This document shows positions 31,490-39,767 of a stretch of DNA of 48,788 nucleotides, in pieces. Location: positions 1 through 48,788 of the forward strand of contig NZ_FOQY01000048.1 in the NCBI RefSeq assembly GCF_900113865.1, given 5' to 3'. Within the stretch, counting starts at the first letter, position 1, and every line of letters starts with the position of its first letter. The stretch is from Streptosporangium canum. GTDB taxonomy: Bacteria > Actinomycetota > Actinomycetes > Streptosporangiales > Streptosporangiaceae. The position numbers were made by a program, and so were the translations under genes. Under the pieces are notes generated by a model. That model worked only from the letters and a program-made list of their open reading frames with translations. It had not been told where the DNA came from and ran no database searches.

Positions 31490-32095
31490 GATGATTGGCC
31501 CCTTACAGATCTGAGAACGGAGATGCGCGCACGCCCGGCGTGGTGACGCGGTGAGGGCGTGCGGAGGACGTCCGGGAGACATCCAGGTGATGTTCAGGAC
31601 ACATCCGAAAAACGTGTGCGGACGTGGGAAGACGTGCGGAAGCGGGGCGGAGGCTCAACGTGGAAGACGGAGCGCCCTTACGGACAGAGACTGCTGTCCA
31701 GGCGCATGAAGTCGACGACCCGGCGGAGGGTCAGGGGGACATACGGCATATTTCCTATATTTCAGGTAGGTTTAATCTAAGTCAAGTCCCGGTCCGCATG
31801 ATGACACGCGGAGACGCCCTCCACGGACTCCCTCGGGGTGGCGACCACGGCGACCACCAGGCTCCGGGGCACCTTGGGGGCGCAACGGGCGTCGAGCCTG
31901 GAAGCGCCCCGGGATCGACGGCAATCGAGGACGGGAACATCCCGGGGGCGACAGCAGCCGAGCGGAGAAATACCGCATACGCACCAGAAGATGCCGTATT
32001 AGCCTGGACCGCAGCCCTCTCGTCATACCTCCCGAGGCCGCCACCGGAGCTTCCCGTTACCTGTTGGCAGCCGGCGGAGGCCCAAGGAGTTGATC
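31490..32095. other. 600-base control region of the sulfur operon, no gene
   Basis: Open frames here look like shadows. 31555-31665 contains repeated GGACGT/GTGCGGA words. The stretch 31741-31785 is AT-rich and probably holds the promoter. Bases 31797-32090 show nothing that I can name, although the plus strand must hold the promoter of the ADP-ribosylglycohydrolase gene. Confidence 0.5.
31754..31785 (-). promoter_or_regulatory. Candidate promoter and operator of the sulfur operon
   Basis: On the minus strand TTGACT (31785-31780) is a good -35. AAATAT or TATAGG downstream (17 or 20 bases away) can be the -10. Between them lies TAGATTAAACCTA, a near-palindrome that may bind a sulfur-responsive regulator. 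It lies about 270 bases before the first gene, so a long leader is implied. Confidence 0.4.
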
Positions 32096-33208
32096 ATGCG
32101 CCGCCCCATCGATGACCTGCCGGAGTACCGCAGCCGGGTGAGAGGTTGCCTCCTGGGCGGCGCGCTCGGCGACGCGCTCGGCGCCCCCGTCGAGTTCGAA
32201 TCGCTCGGCGGGATCCGCAGGCAGTACGGCTCCGCGGGCCTGACCGAGCCGGCCCCCGACCGGCGCGGCAGGGTCGGTCTGATCACCGATGACACCCAGA
32301 TGACGCTGTTCACCGTGGAGGGGCTGATCCGCGGAGCGGACGTCACCGCCGTACGGCGGGCCTACCTGCGCTGGCTGGACACCCAGCAGCACTCCTCCCC
32401 GCCGGCCGCGGACGGCGGGGTCCGCACCGGCCGGCTCCGCGAGCAGAGGTGGCTCTACTCCCAGCGGGCCCCCGGCAACGCCTGCCTGTCAGGCCTGCGC
32501 CACAGAGAGGCCGCCGCTCCCGCGCCGTTCGGTGAGCCGGGACCGGTCAACCCCGGCTCCAAGGGCTGCGGAACGGTCATGCGCTCGGCCCCCTTCGGAT
32601 TCCGCGCGCGGAGTGCCCGGCACGCGTTCGAGCTGGCCGCCGAGTGCGCCCAGGTCACCCACGGCCACCCCACCGGCTACCTCGCCGCGGGCGCCTTCGC
32701 CGCCATCGTCCACTTCCTGATGAACGACCTCGCCGCGGACGGCTCCGCGACGGACAGCGCGCCGCTCGCGCAGGCCGTACGGAGGGCGATGGACCTGCTG
32801 TCGGCCTATCCCTCCCATGAGGAGACCACCCGGGCGCTGCGCGCCGCCGTGTCACTCGCGGCGGAAGGCGCCCCGAGCCCGGAGAGGGTCGAGTCGCTCG
32901 GCGGGGCGTGGATCGCCGAGGAGGCGCTCGCGATCGCGGTCTACTGCGCCCTGGTCAACCCCGGACCCCATGACGTCCGGCAGGCATTGCTGCTCGCGGT
33001 CAACCACTCCGGTGACAGCGACTCCACCGGCGCCGTCTGCGGCAACCTCCTGGGCGCCCTCCACGGCGAGACCGCACTCCCCGGCGACTGGCTCGTCCAT
33101 CTCGAAGGCCGTGACGCCATCACCGAACTCGCCGACGACTTCGCGGCCCAGTCCGCCGGCGGCCACGAGGCCACCGGCGACTGGCTCACGAAGTACCCCG
33201 GAGCCTGA
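32096..33208 (+). CDS. ADP-ribosylglycohydrolase family protein
   Basis: The 370-residue protein has the DraG/ARH fold: RGCLLGGALGDALGAPVEF at the start, ITDDTQMTLFTVEGLI (the first metal-binding TDDT motif, about residues 62-76), KGCGTVMRSAPFGF in the middle and AVNHSGDSDSTGAVCGNLLGA near residue 305 (the second metal-binding D-x-D-S/T motif). Two magnesium ions are expected. It would remove ADP-ribose from a protein, nucleic acid or small molecule. AAGGAG precedes ATG 32096 by six bases. It is convergent with the Ro60 gene, so a link to RNA metabolism is possible but rests on position only. Confidence 0.92.
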   Translation: MRRPIDDLPEYRSRVRGCLLGGALGDALGAPVEFESLGGIRRQYGSAGLTEPAPDRRGRVGLITDDTQMTLFTVEGLIRGADVTAVRRAYLRWLDTQQHSSPPAADGGVRTGRLREQRWLYSQRAPGNACLSGLRHREAAAPAPFGEPGPVNPGSKGCGTVMRSAPFGFRARSARHAFELAAECAQVTHGHPTGYLAAGAFAAIVHFLMNDLAADGSATDSAPLAQAVRRAMDLLSAYPSHEETTRALRAAVSLAAEGAPSPERVESLGGAWIAEEALAIAVYCALVNPGPHDVRQALLLAVNHSGDSDSTGAVCGNLLGALHGETALPGDWLVHLEGRDAITELADDFAAQSAGGHEATGDWLTKYPGA

Positions 33209-33294
33209 ATCGCGGCACACCGGACGTGATCGACATCACCGGACCGTCATCGTGACGGGGCAGGAAGGCCGGGAACGAGGGCGGGTCGGCTGCT

Positions 33295-34893
33295 TCAGAA
33301 GGGCCACTCCGCGTCGCGGCCGGCTTCGAGGAGCGGGATCATCCGGAAGGCCGCGTCGGTCAGGCCGCCGAAGGTGTGCCGGTTCTCCTCCCCCGAGGGG
33401 CTCGCGCCGTGCTCGTACCCGCCGAAGTTCCACATGTACAGCGGCACGTCCCGCGGGATCAGGTCGTTGATCCGCATCTCCGGTCCGCCTCCGTAACCGG
33501 CGCCGTTGGAGGGCAGCCAGCCGGGACGGGTCTGCTCGTCGGTGACGATGACAACCCGGTCGTGACCACGGAAATGGCGCTTGACCGCCGAGGGGATGTC
33601 GGTCCCGTCCAGCCGGCCGAACCGGTCCAGGATCTTCAACAGCGACTCACCACCCCGGAACTTCACACGCGTGTTCCTGATCCCGAACTGCACCAGATCG
33701 GCCTGTTCGGCGCGGAGCGCGATCGCCGTACCGAAAACCGCTGCGGCGTCCGCCCACGGCATCGTGGAGTGGGCGCTGAACTTCTGCGTCCACATCGACG
33801 GCGACCGGTCGATCAGCACCAGCGTGCGACCGCCGAGTGCGGGCACACCGGCCAGCGAGTGCGCCAGGGCCCGCTCCAGCGGATAGGCCCAGCGCAGCGA
33901 GGACGCGGCGCGGTGAGCCGCCAGGAACCGGAAGGGGAACTGGCGGGAGCGGGCGACCTGAGCGGGGTCTGCCAGCCCGGCGGCGATATGCGCGGCCACC
34001 TTGTCGGAGATGCCTGCCTCGTCGAAGTTGCGCAGGTTGCGCAACCGCGCCATGTAGCCCATCGAGCCGAGGACGGCCTTCCAGGCGGCGGCGTCCATCG
34101 GGCCCTGCAGCCAGCCCGCCAGCGACTCCCAGGTCATCCCGGCGGCCCTGAGCCGCTCCGGGTCGGCGAGCACGGCTCGCCGCCGTTCGACCGGCAGGGC
34201 CATCAGCTCGGCACGGGCGGCCAGCACGCCGAGGGCGTGGGGGATCTGCTCGTCACGGCGGTGCCTGCGGTCCAGGGCGTGCTTGAACAGCTCGCCCTGC
34301 CAGGGAAGCGCGGGGTCGGGGGTGGGGTGGACGAGGTCGATGACGTCGCCGAACCGCCAGCCGCGCGAGTCGGTGTCGTACTTGAGCAGGCTTCGCTCGC
34401 TGTAGAGGCGCACCACCGCGTCGGCCACGCCACGCTTGACCGGCTTCGGGATCGAACGGCCGTAGCGGGAGGTCCAGTAGGCCAGGGCCTCGCCGGGCTC
34501 GTCGGGACGCTGCAGCACGCTGTCGACCAGCCGGCGGCCGAGCCCTTCGACGCCCGCGTCCCGACGCGCCTTGACGGCCTCCAGCGCGGCGACGATCGGG
34601 GCCGAGCGCATGTCGGCCTCGCGGCGCAGCCACGGGAGGAACCGGGCCAGCCACTCGCCGTCCTGGACGGCGAGCCGGTGGACCAGGTCACGGAAGCGCT
34701 GGTCGCGCTCGGTCTTGCCCTCGTAGAAGGTGTCCTCGCCGACCATGTTCGAGACCGCCAGCAGGAACAGCTCGCTCCTGGCGTCCCGGGCATGGCCCGG
34801 AGCGCCCTCGAAGGTCCGGCCGGAGGCGACGGACTCGGATTTGACCGGGCTGAAGGTCGCGGGACGGGTCGACGGCTTGTTGAACTTGGACAT
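33295..34893 (-). CDS. rsr: Ro60/TROVE-domain RNA-binding protein (Rsr)
   Basis: The 532-residue protein is a bacterial Ro60. The TROVE domain (residues ~10-340) is the ring of helical repeats that holds Y RNA and misfolded RNAs: SELFLLAVSNMVGEDTFYEG, LARFLPWLRREADMRSAPIVAALE, ALPWQGELFKHALDRRHRRD, MGYMARLRNLRNFDEAGI. The C-terminal von Willebrand A domain starts at TLVLIDRSPSMW, which has the DxSxS metal-site motif, and contains the FGRLDGTDIPSAV and VIVTDEQT elements. In Deinococcus and Salmonella, Rsr works with Y RNA in RNA turnover with PNPase and in stress survival. Two Y RNA candidates lie directly upstream on the same strand. Its ribosome-binding sequence is inside a hairpin. Confidence 0.94.
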   Translation of the reverse strand: MSKFNKPSTRPATFSPVKSESVASGRTFEGAPGHARDARSELFLLAVSNMVGEDTFYEGKTERDQRFRDLVHRLAVQDGEWLARFLPWLRREADMRSAPIVAALEAVKARRDAGVEGLGRRLVDSVLQRPDEPGEALAYWTSRYGRSIPKPVKRGVADAVVRLYSERSLLKYDTDSRGWRFGDVIDLVHPTPDPALPWQGELFKHALDRRHRRDEQIPHALGVLAARAELMALPVERRRAVLADPERLRAAGMTWESLAGWLQGPMDAAAWKAVLGSMGYMARLRNLRNFDEAGISDKVAAHIAAGLADPAQVARSRQFPFRFLAAHRAASSLRWAYPLERALAHSLAGVPALGGRTLVLIDRSPSMWTQKFSAHSTMPWADAAAVFGTAIALRAEQADLVQFGIRNTRVKFRGGESLLKILDRFGRLDGTDIPSAVKRHFRGHDRVVIVTDEQTRPGWLPSNGAGYGGGPEMRINDLIPRDVPLYMWNFGGYEHGASPSGEENRHTFGGLTDAAFRMIPLLEAGRDAEWPF

Positions 34894-34897
34894 GTGA

Positions 34898-34928
34898 GGG
34901 GGTTCCTTCCGCACCGGAAGGAACCCCC
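34898..34928 (-). promoter_or_regulatory. 13-bp hairpin between Y RNA and rsr start
   Basis: On the minus strand GGGGGTTCCTTCC, GGTGC, GGAAGGAACCCCC form a perfect stem. GGAAGGA, the only Shine-Dalgarno-like sequence before the rsr ATG at 34893, is locked in its 3' arm. It can be the terminator of the Y RNA, a processing site, or a switch on rsr translation. Confidence 0.75.
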
Positions 34929-35084
34929 TTCAGAGGCCGTGCCCGAGATCAAAGTCGGTGACGGTACGGTAGGCGCTCTAACCCCTGAGCTACACCGGCT
35001 CGTACCGGTGGCGGGACTCGAACCCGCGACAACCCCATCAGAAGTGGAAGTAACCGTTACCTGCGCACCGGGCACGCTCTGAAG
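34928..35084 (-). ncRNA. Y RNA (YrlA-like) with circularly permuted tRNA-like module
   Basis: Read 5' to 3' on the minus strand: the ends pair (CTTCAGAG with CTCTGAAG, CGTGCCCG with CGGGCACG, with a GC bulge); next the Ro-binding helix, GGTGCGCAGG (35069-35060) facing CTTTGATCT (34954-34946), resembling GGUCCGAAGG and ACUUGACUAG of human Y1; then GGTAACGGTTAC with GTACCGTCACC. The top is a permuted tRNA: T-arm GCGGG-TTCGAGT-CCCGC (35027-35011), acceptor 3' strand CACCGGT, tetraloop ACGA, acceptor 5' strand GCCGGTG, TA, and D-arm GCTC-AGGGGTTA-GAGC. These are tRNA positions 1-26 and 49-72 in swapped order. Bacterial Y RNAs with tRNA mimicry are known; this one lies next to rsr. Confidence 0.87.
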
Positions 35085-35091
35085 TTGTGTC

Positions 35092-35186
35092 CCTCCCGAG
35101 GTCAAGACGGCTGCGGTCTGCGGGGCTCGAACCCGCGCGCCCGAGGGCGTTTACCAAGAAGTAACCGCTGCCTTCGCACCGGGAGG
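35092..35186 (-). ncRNA. Second, smaller Y RNA candidate with T-arm only
   Basis: The ends pair as CCTCCCG (35186-35180) with CGGGAGG (35098-35092). The same Ro-binding motif follows: GGTGCGAAGG (35180-35171) facing CTTGACCT (35106-35099), then GGCAGCGGT with ACCGCAGCC. The 5' strand GGTGCGAAGGCAGCGGTTAC is shared almost base for base with the proximal RNA. At the top there is a small CGCC-CTCG-GGCG hairpin and one perfect T-arm, GCGGG-TTCGAGC-CCCGC (35136-35120), but no acceptor stem or D-arm. Only seven bases separate it from the first Y RNA, so they may be one transcript. Confidence 0.75.
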
Positions 35187-35376
35187 TGCGTTCACGACAT
35201 TACGGGTGATCACCTCGGCCCGCACCCCGTTTTCCAGCCGCACCGGCGTCATCACGCCCGGCACCGAACGGTACGGCGTGTGCGTCGACGTTCGACGACC
35301 ACCGTGGAGTCACCGTGCGACGCGAGGGTGCCGGAGGGCTGCCGGGTGGTGATGGACGGCTGCCTGCCGGTGACGG

Positions 35377-37185
35377 TCATGGGTCGGTCCGCTTGCGGTG
35401 GACGACGACCTCGTCCCCGCGCCCCGGATACGCCATGATCAACAGCCGCTGCCCGGCGTGCTTCTCGCCCTTCCACGGGAGCCAGGCGTAGTGGACGCGG
35501 ATCCGGTAGTGGCCTTTGCCCCGGACGGCGAGGTCGGGGAGTTCGGGGCCGCCCATCGCGTCTCTGAGCTTGATCTCGCCGGTCGGGCTGTGATAGCCGA
35601 CCTCGACGACGTGGTGCCACCCCTTGGTCTCCACGGGCGGGCGACGCCTGTAGGTCTCGGTCGTGACACAGACCCTGGGGTCGGCATAGATGCTGATCAT
35701 CAGGTGGCCGGGGAGCGCGGCCACCAGCCCGTTCTTCTCCAGGAGCTCGTCCAGGCCGTCCTCGAAGGGGTCGTTGTAACCGTCCTCCTCGTACGCCTCC
35801 AGGACGCCGTAGTCGGTCCACAGGGGTTGCCTGCGCACCGACGCCGACTCCGGCCTGATCAGGGGGCGGTGGCGAGGCGCCGCGTCGCACTTGCGCTGCT
35901 CCTCCGCCTCCCGTTCCGCGATCTCGCGGTCCTCCTCGTCGATCGCCGCCTTGACGATCGCGGCGGCGCGCGGGCAGATCTCGGCGAGGGTGTGGGTCAG
36001 CCCGCGCACGTCGACACCACTGGCCTCGCGGACGCGGGCGATCTCTCGCGGGTCGTTCCGCGTGTAGACGCCGCACAGCCGGTGGCCGTACGCCACCAGC
36101 GCCAGGTCGGGCACGCTCTGACTGAACGGCGACCCGTCGGACCCGCGCACCTCGCACACGAAGGCCATCTCCCCGCTCATCGGGCGGGACTCGACGTGCC
36201 GGCCGTACTCCCCGACCGTGGACCGGGCCCGCTCGCAGTCGCTCCGCGAGGTGAACGGGCCGCGCGCGTGGTCCGCCGCCGGGAGGAGGGAGAGCAGCAC
36301 GACCGCGGCGACCGGCAGCGGCCACCGCCCGAGCCGGGCCCTGGCCGGGGCCGGCCCCTCCCGGCGTGGTACGGCTCCCGCGTGCGGGCCCGCGAGATCG
36401 TGGGCGGAGCGGGCCAGCCACACCAGCATGAGGACGGATCGTGCCCCGAAGAGGACGAAGGTCACGGTGATGACGGGGCCGCCGAAGCCACCGGAGAGAC
36501 CGAGCGCCAGTGGCATGACGAGAAACGCCAGCACCATGCTCGCGGCCCCCGACCACACGGTGACCCTGCCCCACCGGCCGTCCCGCGCCTGGGCCACGAG
36601 GATCAGGGCCATCCAGAGCGACCAGAGCCACCCGCTCAGCCCGAGGAGGTCGAAGATCTGCTCGACGGCACGGACGTCGAGCTCGTCGAGCACCTCCTCG
36701 CCGATCGAGCCCACCACGCCGAGCGTCCCGGCCGCGAGCGCGACGAATCTCAGCGCCCGGGGGGTGCCGTCCAGCACCCGGTGGAACAGCACCACGAGGG
36801 CGAGTCGCCCGACATCCCGGGCGACGTCCACCCACCAGGGCGACGGGAGGAAGAAAGCCACGTAGAAGGTCAGCTGGACGGCCAGGTAGGCGTAGAGCAC
36901 CCTCCGCAGCCGGCGGACGTGTCTGTCCGGAGCGACGTCCTGGCCGGCCGCCCGCCCGCGGAGGATCTGCCACAGGGCCCAGCCCTGCATCCCTCCGAGC
37001 AGGACCAGGGACAGCACGTACCACCCCGGTTCCATAGGCCGCCACCGCCGGTGGACCACGAGCCGCCAGACGACCTCGCCGTCGCCGCTCACCGCCCCGA
37101 TGACGACGACCGCGACGAGATAGCCACCTGCGAAAAGCGCGGCAGGCCATCCGAAGCGATAGCGGCCGGGACGATGGGGGCGCAC
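35377..37185 (-). CDS. Polytopic membrane protein with large soluble C-terminal half
   Basis: 602 residues from GTG 37185 (AGGGA upstream). Residues 10-310 have seven or eight hydrophobic segments (WPAALFAGGYLVAVVVIGAV, MEPGWYVLSLVLLGGMQGWAL, VITVTFVLFGARSVLMLVWL, LPVAAVVLLSLLPAA). After about residue 310 comes a soluble part with several cysteines (SDCERARSTVG, FVCEVRG, RLCGVYT, EICPRAA), a charged linker, and an acidic-aromatic stretch (DYGVLEAYEEDGYNDPFEDG). I do not recognise a family. The Y RNAs start about 190 bases beyond its stop codon, on the same strand. Confidence 0.75.
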   Translation of the reverse strand: MRPHRPGRYRFGWPAALFAGGYLVAVVVIGAVSGDGEVVWRLVVHRRWRPMEPGWYVLSLVLLGGMQGWALWQILRGRAAGQDVAPDRHVRRLRRVLYAYLAVQLTFYVAFFLPSPWWVDVARDVGRLALVVLFHRVLDGTPRALRFVALAAGTLGVVGSIGEEVLDELDVRAVEQIFDLLGLSGWLWSLWMALILVAQARDGRWGRVTVWSGAASMVLAFLVMPLALGLSGGFGGPVITVTFVLFGARSVLMLVWLARSAHDLAGPHAGAVPRREGPAPARARLGRWPLPVAAVVLLSLLPAADHARGPFTSRSDCERARSTVGEYGRHVESRPMSGEMAFVCEVRGSDGSPFSQSVPDLALVAYGHRLCGVYTRNDPREIARVREASGVDVRGLTHTLAEICPRAAAIVKAAIDEEDREIAEREAEEQRKCDAAPRHRPLIRPESASVRRQPLWTDYGVLEAYEEDGYNDPFEDGLDELLEKNGLVAALPGHLMISIYADPRVCVTTETYRRRPPVETKGWHHVVEVGYHSPTGEIKLRDAMGGPELPDLAVRGKGHYRIRVHYAWLPWKGEKHAGQRLLIMAYPGRGDEVVVHRKRTDP

Positions 37186-37311
37186 GTGGACTTCCCTGGG
37201 GGGTGAGAAGAATGATCAGGTCTGGACGATGAGAAAAGGATCAAGCCGGCAAAGCGCCCAACCCTGATGGGCCGTTTCCGGGAAGTCGATCAACGATCCG
37301 TCACGGCGCTC

Positions 37312-39765
37312 TCAAGTGTCGAGCTGGCGGGTGATCGACGGGTCGGTGATGGCCGTGTCGTCGGCGAGCAGGAACGCCTTGGACAGGATGACCGACAGCA
37401 TGCCGCCGTCCTCCTCGAAGGGCAGGAAGACGGACGCGGCGGCGCGGTCGCGTCCGGGGACGATGCACAGGTAGGCGTCGTTGGGCTCCATCAGGATGTT
37501 GCCCGACCCCAGGTGGATCTTGTAAGTCCGCCGGTCTCCGCGCACCCGCAGGAACCGGTCGGTCAGCTCCGCCCGGTCGGCGATCCTCAACCGGGGCAGG
37601 AGCCGGGTGAGCGCGTCGCGCCGGGTCCGGGCGGTCTCGGTGAGCTCGCCGAACCCGTAGGAGCGCCAGTAGTCCTCGTGCCCGCCGGCGGCCTGCTGAT
37701 CGAGCCCGACCGAGGTGACACCGACGGCCAGGTCGGCGTCGCGGAGCACCTCCGACAGCACCAGCGGCGGCACCTCGTCCAGCGGAACACCCTCACGGTA
37801 GGCGTAGTCGTAGCGGTCGGCGGCCTCCTGACCGTCCCGGTAGAAATGGATCTGCTCGCTGGCACAGAAGGACGCGGTCCCCCACCCGTCGGCTTCCGCG
37901 TCGCCCGTTATGTGCATGCCCCAGTGGGCCCGCCAACCGGACAGCTCCTTGACCGCCTCGCCCTGGTCGCCGCCGCACTCGTAGTCCCAGTGGCCGATCG
38001 ACAGGCCGGTCCAGCCGCGCTGGTTCAGCAGCGCTTTGGCCTGGCCGTAGCGGAGCGCATGCCCGGCGAACCGGTTGGAATAGGTGCGGGTCTGCTCCTC
38101 TGCCGGGGTCAGCAGGTAGACCTCACGAAAGGCCTGCTTGTACGGCTGACGCACCCCGTGCTCCAGGAGATGGTCGCGCCAGGTCCGCACGTCCTCGGCC
38201 GTCTCCCGGATCGGGTGCCACAGCCGGATCGGGGCGTCGGGGTCCGGCTGGATCCTGCGGCCCTGCGGATCGGTGAGTTCCCAGCCAAGGTCGGTTCTGA
38301 CGGGGAGCCCGGCTGGGCCCTGAAGGGCCTGCCAGATCAGATTCCGGGCGTACAGACCGGTGACCGGGTGGTCGAGGAAGAACTCCGTCACCTGCCGCCA
38401 ACGCCAGGTCCGTTCCTCGATCAGCGCCCGCTCCAGCCGGAACCGCTCGGCCGGAAGCACCTGCTTGAGCTCCTTCAACATGGTCTTGAGCACGGCCAGT
38501 GCGGGGTCCTGGCGGATCGCCTGCGGCACCGACTTGACGGTCTTCCCCGCGGCGTTGACGTAGCGGAGCGCGGGACCGTCGGCGCAGAGCCGTACGCGAC
38601 AGTCGCCGATCTTCTCCTCCCGCACCCCGTCCGGGCCGAGCCCGAAGGCCGGCACGGTACGGTCCAGCAGCTGCTCGCGGCTCAGCTCCGCCTGGACGGC
38701 CACCGCGTCCAGCGTGCGCGCCACGTTGGCCAGCACGGACTTCTTGCGGACCTTGACCTGGACCCTGGCCAGTGACGCGACGGTGTCCAGCCCGCCCCGG
38801 CGGGCCAGGACGTTCACGGCGGCGTTGGCGAGCATCTCGCTGCGGCAGTTGGCTCCCGACCCGCCAATCCCCGTCCCACAGGTCAGGGCGAGGTCGCCGA
38901 GGAGCTGGGTCACCCATGGCTCGTCGATCAGCTCGCACGTCCACACCATGCCGCGCACTGGTACGGCGGTGCGTTCGTGCAGGAAGACGGTCTCCGTCCA
39001 CTCGTAGCCCTCGTCGGAGCGGTGATCGACCCTCTTCTCCCGATGGGCCGCGACCAGGGCGAGGATCTCGCGGACCAGGCCCGCGGCCTCGGAAGTCAGG
39101 AGCGCCCGGGCGGTCTTGAGCCATTTCCCGCTGGGTTTGGAGGACCTGGCGGTGTTCCAGTGGCGCAGCAGCGGCAGGATCTCGGGGGCGGCCAGGCGCG
39201 GGCCGTACTCCTCGGCCAGCAGGAGGGCGATGCCGTCGCAGTCCCAGATCACGTTCCGCACCACGCCTGCCGGGCCGTTCTCGGCGGGTTCGGTCAGCAC
39301 GTCCTCCAACTGGTGGTGGAGCGCGTCCCAGACCGGCCGGTGGTATCGGCGGAACCAGCCCGGCGTCCACTCCAGGATGCGGCGGCGGTCCGCGTAGCCT
39401 ATTCGGCGGACCGCGGCGAGCGGGATCCGGTACAGCTCCGGATAGTTGGTGTGCACCCAGGTCATCAGTGAATGGGCGGCCGACCAGAGGAAGTTGACAT
39501 CCCCGGCCGTCCACGGGATGTCGGCTTCGGCGACGGACCGGGTCACACGCAGCACTCGCTCGTCGTAGTCGTGACCCCCCTCCATTCCCAGGCTGAGCCG
39601 CAACTGCGCCCAGCGGCCGAACATCCGCAGGTCGGCCTTCTCTCCGGGGAGCTCCTGCCCCGCGGCGAAGGCCGCGTCGAAACCAGCGAGGACAGCACGG
39701 GCCGATGCGTCCATATGACGGATGACATGGTCGTGAGCGCGCGGGAAATCGTCGATGACGCCCAT
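37312..39765 (-). CDS. DUF4132 domain protein
   Basis: A large soluble protein of 817 residues. The C-terminal two-fifths match DUF4132 as seen in MolR/YehI-like proteins (FREVYLLTPAEEQTRTYSNRFAGHALRYGQAKALLNQRGW near the middle and RVRGDRRTYKIHLGSGNILMEPNDAYLCIVPG near the end); the N-terminal part is made of helices of the HEAT type (LANAAVNVLARRGGLDTVASLARVQVKVRK). The molecular function is unknown. Its ATG lies two bases after the stop of a 130-residue gene, so they form a unit. An open extension further upstream is antisense shadow. Confidence 0.85.
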   Translation of the reverse strand: MGVIDDFPRAHDHVIRHMDASARAVLAGFDAAFAAGQELPGEKADLRMFGRWAQLRLSLGMEGGHDYDERVLRVTRSVAEADIPWTAGDVNFLWSAAHSLMTWVHTNYPELYRIPLAAVRRIGYADRRRILEWTPGWFRRYHRPVWDALHHQLEDVLTEPAENGPAGVVRNVIWDCDGIALLLAEEYGPRLAAPEILPLLRHWNTARSSKPSGKWLKTARALLTSEAAGLVREILALVAAHREKRVDHRSDEGYEWTETVFLHERTAVPVRGMVWTCELIDEPWVTQLLGDLALTCGTGIGGSGANCRSEMLANAAVNVLARRGGLDTVASLARVQVKVRKKSVLANVARTLDAVAVQAELSREQLLDRTVPAFGLGPDGVREEKIGDCRVRLCADGPALRYVNAAGKTVKSVPQAIRQDPALAVLKTMLKELKQVLPAERFRLERALIEERTWRWRQVTEFFLDHPVTGLYARNLIWQALQGPAGLPVRTDLGWELTDPQGRRIQPDPDAPIRLWHPIRETAEDVRTWRDHLLEHGVRQPYKQAFREVYLLTPAEEQTRTYSNRFAGHALRYGQAKALLNQRGWTGLSIGHWDYECGGDQGEAVKELSGWRAHWGMHITGDAEADGWGTASFCASEQIHFYRDGQEAADRYDYAYREGVPLDEVPPLVLSEVLRDADLAVGVTSVGLDQQAAGGHEDYWRSYGFGELTETARTRRDALTRLLPRLRIADRAELTDRFLRVRGDRRTYKIHLGSGNILMEPNDAYLCIVPGRDRAAASVFLPFEEDGGMLSVILSKAFLLADDTAITDPSITRQLDT

Positions 39766-39767
39766 GC

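Noticed and set aside
31797..32044. Possible small genes between the sulfur operon and the ADP-ribosylglycohydrolase
   Set aside because: Open frames on both strands lack ribosome-binding sites, domain resemblance and typical codon bias.
34960..35030. Canonical tRNA gene
   Set aside because: T-arm comes before D-arm on the transcribed strand, the acceptor stem is closed by a loop, and there is no CCA end or anticodon loop; it is part of a Y RNA.
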